A DNA stretch of 13,152 nt from JAAYGT01 sp050252075. Lineage in GTDB: Bacteria > Pseudomonadota > Gammaproteobacteria > Burkholderiales > Burkholderiaceae_B. Below are positions 7,714 to 13,152 of the stretch, piece after piece. The position numbers and the translations under genes were made by a program. The DNA is taken from NCBI GenBank assembly GCA_050252075.1, contig JBFWLP010000092.1:1-13152 (forward strand), in the 5' to 3' direction. The notes beneath the pieces are model-generated. The model ran no database searches. It worked only from the letters and a program-made list of their open reading frames with translations, and was not told the origin of the DNA. Within the stretch, counting starts at the first letter, position 1. The number at the start of each line of letters is the position of its first letter.

Positions 7714-7744
7714 ATTAAAAAAAGCGGGCGGGCCCGCGTGGCAA
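7714..7744 (-). promoter_or_regulatory. Possible tcdA promoter with a dyad in a long spacer, or a terminator-like attenuator
   Basis: On the minus strand, TTGCCA (7744-7739) matches the -35 consensus at five of six positions and TTTAAT (7719-7714) matches the -10 at five of six, with a 19-base spacer. The spacer contains GCGGG-CCCG-CCCGC (7737-7724) followed directly by seven T's. The same bases therefore also look like an intrinsic terminator reading toward tcdA, ending about 20 bases before its ATG. Which reading is right cannot be decided from sequence alone. Confidence 0.35.
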
Positions 7745-7797
7745 GTTTACACTGCAAGCCCGATGGCAACCGCAGCAACCCTCACGACTCCTCGGGA

Positions 7798-7821
7798 AAT
7801 GCCTTAGAATACTAAGGCGTT
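7798..7821 (+). promoter_or_regulatory. Inverted repeat immediately upstream of chaC
   Basis: GCCTTAG (7801-7807) and CTAAGGC (7812-7818) form a perfect 7-bp stem with a 4-base AATA loop. It extends by a T-G wobble and two A-T pairs to 7798/7821. The right arm carries AAGG, the only Shine-Dalgarno-like sequence before the proposed chaC TTG. The top also contains TAGAAT (7805-7810), close to a -10 element but without a good -35. It may be an operator, an RNA hairpin that masks the ribosome site, or chance. Confidence 0.35.
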
Positions 7822-7829
7822 CCGCTCAT

Positions 7830-8510
7830 TTGCCCATTGCACCACCTGCCGTGAATTCGCTCCCAGCCTCCTCGTCGCCGCGCCTTCCCTCCCCCACCAG
7901 TTTTCGCTTGCTCACCGACGGCGAACGCAACGCCTCCATCGAAAAATCACTGACCCACTGGCAGAAGGGCAGCGATATCTGGGTGTTCGGTTATGCCTCG
8001 CTCATCTGGCGTCCCGAATTCGATTACACCGAAAAACGGGTGGCGCTGCTGCGGGGATACCACCGCGCGCTTTGCCTGTGGTCGCGCGTTAACCGGGGCA
8101 CCCCCGAGCATCCGGGGCTGGTTTTCGGGCTGGATGCCGGCGGATCATGCCGCGGCATGGCCTTTCGCATTCCCGCCGGCAATGTGCCCGACATCATGCA
8201 AGCGCTCTGGAAGCGCGAAATGGCCACCGGGGCCTACCACCCGCGCTGGCTGAACTGTTCGACCGAGCACGGGCCGGTGAAAGCGCTGGCATTTGTCATG
8301 AACCGCAACACCGAAGCCTACGTACGCGGCCTGACGCTTGCGCAGCTTGTCGAGATCGTCAGTTCGGCCCACGGCAAGTACGGCCCCTGCACCGAATACG
8401 TTCTGGAAACGGCCCGCGCCCTGAACGACTGGAATATTCACGACCGCCGCCTGCAAACGCTGGTCGACCATCTGCACAACCCACCGGCGCTCACTCAAAG
8501 CATCCGGTAA
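7830..8510 (+). CDS. chaC: Glutathione-specific gamma-glutamylcyclotransferase (ChaC)
   Basis: ChaC-family enzymes cleave cytosolic glutathione to 5-oxoproline and Cys-Gly. The 226-residue protein has the glycine-rich substrate loop VFGYASLIW (52-60), LLRGYHRALCLWSRVNRGTPEHPGLVFGL split over 73-101, and LWKREM (127-132), in which E130 is the expected catalytic glutamate, followed by GAY. The C-terminal half (YVRGLTLAQL, GPCTEYVLETARAL) matches ChaC-like domains. The start is uncertain: TTG at 7830 is the longest supportable, with AAGG 12 bases upstream; GTG at 7851 is possible. The first 25 residues are Ser/Pro-rich and not conserved-looking, so a later start would not harm the domain. It is divergent from tcdA and lies 32 bp before pdxH. 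The second glutathione-cleaving gene of the window, ggt, lies about 2 kb away. Confidence 0.88.
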   Translation: MPIAPPAVNSLPASSSPRLPSPTSFRLLTDGERNASIEKSLTHWQKGSDIWVFGYASLIWRPEFDYTEKRVALLRGYHRALCLWSRVNRGTPEHPGLVFGLDAGGSCRGMAFRIPAGNVPDIMQALWKREMATGAYHPRWLNCSTEHGPVKALAFVMNRNTEAYVRGLTLAQLVEIVSSAHGKYGPCTEYVLETARALNDWNIHDRRLQTLVDHLHNPPALTQSIR

Positions 8511-8542
8511 ACTAACTGAACATTTGTCTTCGAACATCCACC

Positions 8543-9175
8543 ATGTCCATCGCCGATATTCGCCAGAATTACGAAAAATCCGAGCTGCTTGAATCACAAG
8601 CGGCAGGCAACCCGTTCGACCAGTTCGCGGCGTGGTTCGGGCAGGCGGTGGATGCCGGCCAGAACGAGGTGAATGCCATGACGCTCGCCACGGCAACACC
8701 GGCCGGTGTCCCGTCGGCACGTATCGTGCTGCTCAAGGGTTTCGATGAGCGCGGGTTCACATTTTTTACCAATTATCTGTCGCGCAAGGGGCAGGAACTG
8801 CTCGAGAACCCGCATGCCAGCCTGCTGTTCTTCTGGTCGGCTCTTGAGCGTCAGGTACGGCTCGAAGGCACCATTGAAAAAGTGGCTCCCGATGAATCCG
8901 ATGCGTATTATCACAGCCGTCCGCTGGGGTCACGCCTGGGCGCCTGGGTATCGGAGCAAAGCCGGCCCACCACCCGGGAAGCGCTAGAAGCCCGGGTGGC
9001 TGAAATGACGGCACGGTTCGGCGACAACCCGCCACGCCCCGAGCACTGGGGGGGCTACCGTCTGGTGCCGGCCCGTATCGAATTCTGGCAAGGCCGGCCC
9101 TCGCGCCTGCACGACCGGTTGCTGTACACCCGTCAACCCGATGGTCACTGGGAACGAACGCGTCTGGCCCCTTAA
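8543..9175 (+). CDS. pdxH: Pyridoxamine/pyridoxine 5'-phosphate oxidase (PdxH)
   Basis: PdxH is an FMN enzyme that oxidises pyridoxine or pyridoxamine 5'-phosphate to PLP with oxygen, the last step of B6 synthesis and salvage. The 210-residue length is typical. Visible motifs in order are NAMTLAT (44-50), SARIVLLKGFDERGF (58-72), FFTNYLSRKG (74-83), FFWSALERQVRLEG (96-109) for FMN and subunit contacts, YYHSRPLGSRLGAWVSEQS (122-140), and the substrate-binding RLHDRLLY (188-195) with the C-terminal W...RLAP. ATG 8543 matches the expected N-terminus. No clear Shine-Dalgarno is present; a GAACAT direct repeat (8518, 8532) fills the short leader. The stop abuts the next ATG (TAAATG), so the two are likely co-translated. 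Confidence 0.96.
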   Translation: MSIADIRQNYEKSELLESQAAGNPFDQFAAWFGQAVDAGQNEVNAMTLATATPAGVPSARIVLLKGFDERGFTFFTNYLSRKGQELLENPHASLLFFWSALERQVRLEGTIEKVAPDESDAYYHSRPLGSRLGAWVSEQSRPTTREALEARVAEMTARFGDNPPRPEHWGGYRLVPARIEFWQGRPSRLHDRLLYTRQPDGHWERTRLAP

Positions 9176-9748
9176 ATGCAGAACTCGCCAGCCACAGAAT
9201 CGCACGCCCTGCCGCCTGATTTCGATTCCAGCTATTTCCGAGCCGCACTCGGCCGGTTTGCCACCGGTGTCACGGTGGTAACGACGCGCGCCCAGAAAAC
9301 CGGCACACCGGTGGGCTTGACCGTCAGCTCATTCAACTCCGTGTCGCTGAGCCCGCCCATGGTGCTGTGGTCCCTGTCGAAATCGGCACTGTCGCTTCCC
9401 CATTTTCTGGCAAGCCGCCGCTATGTCATTCACGTACTGTCGGCTTCGCAACTGGCACTGGCAAAACGTTTTGCCTCGGGAACACAGCAGGCCCGATTCG
9501 ACGGCCTTGCCCTGACGCAGGCCCCGGGCGGGGCGCTCATGCTCGATGACCCCGATTGCGCAGCGTGGTTTGAATGCTGGAATGTGGCACAGCACGAGGC
9601 GGGGGATCACATTATCTTTATCGGGCAAGTGGAACGCTGCTTTCGCAACCACCACCAGCCCCTGGTGTATCATGCCGGCGACTTTGATCTCACCCCCTCA
9701 CGGGAACTGCTTTCCGAATCGCGCCCAAGAAACCACCCTTCCTCATGA
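9176..9748 (+). CDS. Flavin reductase family protein (FMN-binding split barrel)
   Basis: A 190-residue protein with the flavin reductase-like domain: FRAALGRFATGVTVVTT (21-37), GLTVSSFNSVSLSPPMVLW (47-65), HFLASRRYVIHVLSASQ, KRFASG, then GDHIIFIGQVER near the C-terminus. Such proteins reduce FMN or FAD with NAD(P)H, often for a partner monooxygenase, or act as bound-flavin oxidoreductases. No monooxygenase gene is visible nearby, so the partner is unknown. ATG 9176 follows the pdxH stop without a gap and the stop overlaps purU (ATGA), placing it inside a pdxH-purU operon. It shares the FMN split-barrel fold with PdxH, but its motifs are clearly of the reductase type. Confidence 0.88.
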   Translation: MQNSPATESHALPPDFDSSYFRAALGRFATGVTVVTTRAQKTGTPVGLTVSSFNSVSLSPPMVLWSLSKSALSLPHFLASRRYVIHVLSASQLALAKRFASGTQQARFDGLALTQAPGGALMLDDPDCAAWFECWNVAQHEAGDHIIFIGQVERCFRNHHQPLVYHAGDFDLTPSRELLSESRPRNHPSS

Positions 9749-10593
9749 ACGACTACATACTCACGCTTTCCTGCCCCGACAAGATCGGGATTGTGCATAC
9801 GGTTACCGGATGGCTGCTGAACCAGCACGGAAACATTATCGACGCCCAGCAGTTCGGCGATGCGCAAACCGAACGCTTTTTCTTGCGCATACACTTTGCC
9901 CTGCCGGAACCGCAGGCTGTTGACACCCTGAACAACGAGTTTGCCGACATTGCGCGCCGTTTCAACATGGATGCGCACATTCACGACCCCCGGCGCAAAG
10001 CCAGGCTGCTTATTCTGGTCAGCCGTCAGGGGCATTGCCTGAACGATTTGCTGTTTCGCACGCGCAGCCAGCAATTGCCGGTGGAGATCGCCGGCATTGT
10101 GTCCAATCACAACGATTTTGCCGACATGGCCGGCGCCTATGGCATACCGTTTCATCATTTGCCCGTTACGCCGGACACCCGGCAACAGCAGGAAAAGCAG
10201 ATACTGGCGCTTGTAGAGCGCGAATCCATTGATCTTGTGGTTCTGGCGCGCTACATGCAGATCCTTTCCAATGAGCTGTGCCAGGCATTGGCCGGCCGGG
10301 CCATCAATATTCACCACAGTTTCCTGCCCAGCTTCAAAGGGGCCCGCCCCTACCACCAGGCCCACACACGGGGGGTGAAAATCATCGGCGCCACGGCGCA
10401 TTATGTAACCGCCGACCTGGACGAAGGCCCGATCATCGAGCAGGATATCGAGCGGGTCGACCATGCCATGAGCCCGCAAGACCTGACACGGGTCGGCAGC
10501 GACGTGGAATCGCTGGTGCTGGCGCGCGCGGTCAAATCGCATGTGGAGCACCGCATTTTGCTGAACGGGCAGCGCACCGTCGTCTTTCGCTAG
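9745..10593 (+). CDS. purU: Formyltetrahydrofolate deformylase (PurU)
   Basis: PurU hydrolyses 10-formyl-tetrahydrofolate to formate and tetrahydrofolate, balancing one-carbon pools and feeding formate to purine synthesis in some bacteria. The 282 residues show an N-terminal ACT domain (about 5-80, SCPDKIGIVHTVTGWLL), which in E. coli PurU senses glycine and methionine. A formyltransferase-fold catalytic domain follows. The catalytic triad is visible: N188 and H190 in NIHHSFLPSFKGARPYHQA, and D226 in the DLDEGPII segment; GATAHYVT (215-222) lies between. The length is family-typical. The start ATG overlaps the flavin reductase stop by four bases. Downstream, a short GC-rich convergent gap of 33 bp separates it from ggt. 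Confidence 0.96.
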   Translation: MNDYILTLSCPDKIGIVHTVTGWLLNQHGNIIDAQQFGDAQTERFFLRIHFALPEPQAVDTLNNEFADIARRFNMDAHIHDPRRKARLLILVSRQGHCLNDLLFRTRSQQLPVEIAGIVSNHNDFADMAGAYGIPFHHLPVTPDTRQQQEKQILALVERESIDLVVLARYMQILSNELCQALAGRAINIHHSFLPSFKGARPYHQAHTRGVKIIGATAHYVTADLDEGPIIEQDIERVDHAMSPQDLTRVGSDVESLVLARAVKSHVEHRILLNGQRTVVFR

Positions 10594-10608
10594 GCAAGGC
10601 GCCTTTGC

Positions 10609-10636
10609 GGGGCGCGGCAGCAAATGTCAGCGCCCC
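10609..10636. terminator. GC-rich hairpin at the purU/ggt convergent junction
   Basis: GGGGCGC (10609-10615) pairs perfectly with GCGCCCC (10630-10636) across a 14-base loop that contains the ggt stop codon. There is no T-tract on either strand, so an intrinsic terminator is not demonstrated. It could stall convergent polymerases or protect 3' ends. Confidence 0.25.
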
Positions 10637-12438
10637 AGCGCCACGCCTTCACGGCGCGGGTCGGCGCCGCCTTCCCACCCCGAACCCTCACGCACGATAC
10701 CGTGCAAGCCGCTGGGAAAAGCCATTTCCCGAACATCGTGCCCCCGGCGCCTGAGAGCTTGCATAATCCCCGCCGGCACCCGGCCGGACTCGACCTCGGT
10801 GGCGCGGTTCCGGCTGCCGACGTTGGGCATGTCGATGGCTTGCTGAATATCCAGCCCCCAATCCAGCACGCCGAGCATGGTTTTCGCCACGTAATTGATG
10901 ATGGCCGACCCCCCCGGCGATCCGATCACCATATAAGGCAAACCGTCGCGCATGACCAGCATGGGGGCCATAGAGCTTCGCGGCCGCTTTCCGGGCTCCA
11001 CGCCATTGGCCACCGGGCGCCCCTGCTCATCGACGGGATTCAGGGAAAAATCGGTCAGCTGGTTGTTCAGCAAGAAGCCATTCACAAACAATTTGCTGCC
11101 AAAGGCGGTTTCGATGGAGCTGGTCATGGACACCGCGTTTCCGCGTCCGTCGATCGCCACCAGATGGGTGGTCGACGGACGCTCCGGCGTCACACCATCA
11201 CCCGGCGCGACATCCAGACCGCGAGGCACACCGGCGGGGGCGGTTCCCAGACTGGCATCGGGCCGAATCAGGGCGGCGCGCGCTTTCAGATAGGCGGGGT
11301 CCAGAAGACCGGCCGTGGGTACAGTGACAAACCCCGGATCGGCCACATACTTGTCACGGTCGGCAAATGCCAGCCGACCGGCCTCGGCAAAGTAGTGAAC
11401 AGCATCGGCAGACCCCGGCAGCGTGGTGGCTATCGGCGTGTGTGCAAGGATACCCAGCATTTGCATGACGGCCAGCGGGCCAGCACTGGGAGGCGGTGGG
11501 CCGCACAGAGTGTAAATGCGATAGGGCATGCACAACGGATCACGCTCCAGGGCCCGGTAACCGGCCAGATCGTCCAGTGACAAATCGCCCGCCACCGGAT
11601 GGGACCGAACCGCATCGACGATGGCCCGGGCAATTTCGCCATGATAGAAGGCGTCCGGCCCCTTTTCGGCCAATGTGCGCAATACCTGCGCATAGGCGGG
11701 ATTTCGCAAACGGTGCCCCACCGGCCATGCATGCAGATGCGCGTCGAAAAAATAAGGCGCGGCAGTGGGCGAACGGCGTAAAGCATCATTGGCTTCCACC
11801 AGCGCGTTCAGCCGCGGGCTGACCAGAAAGCCTTCCTCGGCCAAAAGAATGGCCGGCTCAAACAAGCGAGGCCATGGCAGCACACCGTGACGTTCGTGCA
11901 GCATTCCAAGAAGCGCCACCAAACCCGGCACACCCACCGACAAACCGCTGTGCACTGCATCGAAGAACGGCATGGCCTGGCCGTCAGCCTTCAGGAAACG
12001 ACCCTGGCGCGCCCCTTGCGGTGCCGTCTCACGGCCGTCGTAGGCACGTACGGCATTGTCGCGGGCGCTGTAGGCAATGGCGAAGCCCCCACCCCCCAAC
12101 CCCGACGACTGCGGCTCCACCAGCCCCAACACCAGTTGCATGGCGATCAAGGCGTCGGTCGCGCTGCCGCCGGCATCCAGAATGGCGAGCCCCGCCTTAC
12201 TCGCCAGGGGGTTGGCACTGACCACCATGGCGTCGGCAGCCCAGACCGCCTCGTTGCGAGCCAGTCCGGTGGCGGCTTCGGGATTGCTGTCCGGCGCGAA
12301 CGGCCGCGGCTGCCCGAACACCGTTCCGGCCATCGCCAGACCAACGACAAGCACCCAAGCCTGCCCCCATGCCTTCCACTTTCCTGCCGCCACGCGCACG
12401 CCCCCCTGAAAACCATACAGTGACTCAAACCGGGGCAT
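10627..12438 (-). CDS. ggt: Gamma-glutamyltransferase (GGT), exported
   Basis: GGT is an N-terminal-nucleophile hydrolase that cleaves gamma-glutamyl bonds, chiefly of glutathione, by hydrolysis or transpeptidation, normally in the periplasm. The 603-residue precursor has a signal-peptide-like segment (about 16-42, WVLVVGLAMAGTVFG). It also has the N-terminal VEPQSSGLGGGGF (108-120), DGRETAP with the substrate-binding Arg (134-140), and the autoprocessing site PSTTHL, where T423 should become the nucleophile of the small subunit. NNQLTDF (458-464, D463), KRPRSSM (484-490) and GSPGGS (506-511, oxyanion hole) complete the site. The lid region between D463 and KRP is a few residues shorter than in E. 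coli. The start is uncertain: ATG 12438 overlaps lysR by 14 bp; GTG 12393, seven bases after an AGGGGGG tract, gives a more compact signal peptide. The active site appears intact. Confidence 0.93.
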   Translation of the reverse strand: MPRFESLYGFQGGVRVAAGKWKAWGQAWVLVVGLAMAGTVFGQPRPFAPDSNPEAATGLARNEAVWAADAMVVSANPLASKAGLAILDAGGSATDALIAMQLVLGLVEPQSSGLGGGGFAIAYSARDNAVRAYDGRETAPQGARQGRFLKADGQAMPFFDAVHSGLSVGVPGLVALLGMLHERHGVLPWPRLFEPAILLAEEGFLVSPRLNALVEANDALRRSPTAAPYFFDAHLHAWPVGHRLRNPAYAQVLRTLAEKGPDAFYHGEIARAIVDAVRSHPVAGDLSLDDLAGYRALERDPLCMPYRIYTLCGPPPPSAGPLAVMQMLGILAHTPIATTLPGSADAVHYFAEAGRLAFADRDKYVADPGFVTVPTAGLLDPAYLKARAALIRPDASLGTAPAGVPRGLDVAPGDGVTPERPSTTHLVAIDGRGNAVSMTSSIETAFGSKLFVNGFLLNNQLTDFSLNPVDEQGRPVANGVEPGKRPRSSMAPMLVMRDGLPYMVIGSPGGSAIINYVAKTMLGVLDWGLDIQQAIDMPNVGSRNRATEVESGRVPAGIMQALRRRGHDVREMAFPSGLHGIVREGSGWEGGADPRREGVALGR

Positions 12439-13152
12439 TGCCTGCCCCGGCTACCCGTTTTAGCCAAGCCTCGAAGGAAAGTAAAGCCTCGCTGGGCTGC
12501 GACACAATCGGATAACTGAAAAAGTATGCTTCGCGCACGCTCAGACAGCCTGCCACCGGCTGGACCAATGCTCCCGATTCCAGATCGTCGCGCACCAGAA
12601 ACTCCGGACAAAGCGCCACACCGATGCCGGCATGCACAGCCGCGAGCGTCATGGAAAAAAGCTCGTAGCGCGGCCCGGCATTCACCGAGGGCTGATAGGG
12701 CAAACCCTGCGCTTCATACCATTGACGCCAGGCATCGGGGCGGGAGCTCATGTGCAAATGCGTCAGGCCGGTCAGATGAGCCGCGTTGTCGCCTTGCAAC
12801 ACAGGGGAGCACACCGGAATCAGCCCGCCCTCATCAAAAAGCCGGAAACCCTGGGTTTGCGGCCACAGTTCGGACGCGTGGTAGATCGCCGCATCGAAGG
12901 GGTGGTCGCTGAACTGGAATGGCAGCGTTCTTACGGAAAGGCTGACGGCAATATCGCCGAACTCGCGCTGAAAGCCGGCCAGGCGCGGCACCAGCCACAA
13001 GGTGGCCAGCGTGGGCAGCACGGCAATATGCAAACTGCGGCCGATTCCCGACCGTGATATCAGACCCAGCGTATCTTTTTCCAGCTGCTCCAGATGATGC
13101 CGGACACGGGCCGCGTACTCTCTTCCGGCCGATGTCAGGGCAACGCGCCTCC
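12425..13152 (-). CDS. LysR-type transcriptional regulator, 5' truncated by the window edge
   Basis: The minus-strand frame stays open to the right edge, so the TTG at 13033 is not the true start. Visible from the edge inward are RRVALTSAGREYAARV, the end of the winged helix-turn-helix domain, then a linker helix and the effector-binding domain (LHIAVLPTLATLWLVPRL, FDAAIYH, GIGVALCPEFLVRDDLESG). The style is close to GcvA-like LysR proteins. The DNA-contacting helix is missing from the window. The gene lies directly upstream of ggt in the same direction and ends at or inside its start, suggesting one transcript and possible control of ggt. The effector is unknown; many LysR genes are instead divergent from their target, and such a gene could lie beyond the edge. 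Confidence 0.9.
   Translation of the reverse strand, partial: RRVALTSAGREYAARVRHHLEQLEKDTLGLISRSGIGRSLHIAVLPTLATLWLVPRLAGFQREFGDIAVSLSVRTLPFQFSDHPFDAAIYHASELWPQTQGFRLFDEGGLIPVCSPVLQGDNAAHLTGLTHLHMSSRPDAWRQWYEAQGLPYQPSVNAGPRYELFSMTLAAVHAGIGVALCPEFLVRDDLESGALVQPVAGCLSVREAYFFSYPIVSQPSEALLSFEAWLKRVAGAGNAPV

Noticed and set aside
8518..8537. GAACAT direct repeat before pdxH
   Set aside because: Only two six-base copies 14 bp apart, with no palindromy; too weak to call an operator.
9670..10623. Long minus-strand open frame opposite purU
   Set aside because: PurU on the + strand shows ACT and catalytic motifs throughout; the antisense product has no recognisable family features.
10624..11580. Long + strand open frame opposite ggt
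   Set aside because: It is the mirror of a well-conserved GGT with all catalytic motifs; its translation is Gly/Arg/His-rich with no recognisable domain, as expected of antisense frames in GC-rich DNA.
12899..13033. TTG at 13033 as the true start of the LysR regulator
   Set aside because: The frame continues to the window edge and encodes the expected end of the LysR DNA-binding domain and linker helix, so the start lies outside.
1..13152. Mobile elements, CRISPR arrays, tRNA or rRNA genes, defence or phage modules
   Set aside because: No transposase, integrase, regularly spaced repeats, tRNA-like cloverleaf or phage genes were seen; all sizeable frames are accounted for by housekeeping families.

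Overview
The window looks like chromosomal housekeeping DNA from a GC-rich betaproteobacterium, most likely Burkholderiales and probably Alcaligenaceae. This is an inference from codon style, protein flavour and gene content, not from any database search. Genes are densely packed with frequent 1-14 bp overlaps. I see no tRNA, rRNA, CRISPR array, insertion sequence or prophage signature, and no gap longer than about 140 bp.

Region 1 (1-4921, + strand) is a tight cluster. It opens with the 3' part of a UvrA-like protein, cut by the left edge. It carries the end of one UvrA unit followed by a whole second unit, so the full protein is a tandem double UvrA. Overlapping it by one base is pabB, which overlaps pabC by four bases. 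PabB and PabC turn chorismate into 4-aminobenzoate for folate; the amidotransferase subunit PabA is not in the window.

Region 2 (4996-6900, + strand) holds a multi-spanning membrane protein of the putative Na+/H+ antiporter type, with two visibly related halves, and a glyoxalase-like (VOC-fold) protein of unknown substrate.

Region 3 (6887-8510) has tcdA on the minus strand, a tRNA t6A-to-ct6A cyclising enzyme whose end overlaps the glyoxalase-like gene convergently. Divergent from it is chaC, a gamma-glutamylcyclotransferase that degrades glutathione in the cytoplasm. The 133-bp gap between them is the most signal-rich non-coding stretch: a GC dyad followed by a T-tract in the tcdA leader, and a perfect 7-bp stem just before chaC.

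Region 4 (8543-10593, + strand) is pdxH, then a flavin reductase-like protein starting on the base after the pdxH stop, then purU overlapping by four bases. The theme is flavin, PLP and one-carbon/folate metabolism.

Region 5 (10627-13152, minus strand) is a periplasmic-type gamma-glutamyltransferase (ggt) preceded by, and probably overlapping, a LysR-type regulator whose DNA-binding domain lies beyond the right edge.

Functional threads are folate/C1 metabolism (pabB, pabC, purU), glutathione and gamma-glutamyl turnover (chaC, ggt), and B6/flavin chemistry (pdxH, flavin reductase). I do not see a convincing undescribed multi-gene system. The best second looks are the double UvrA with a shortened signature-domain insertion and the tcdA leader structure.
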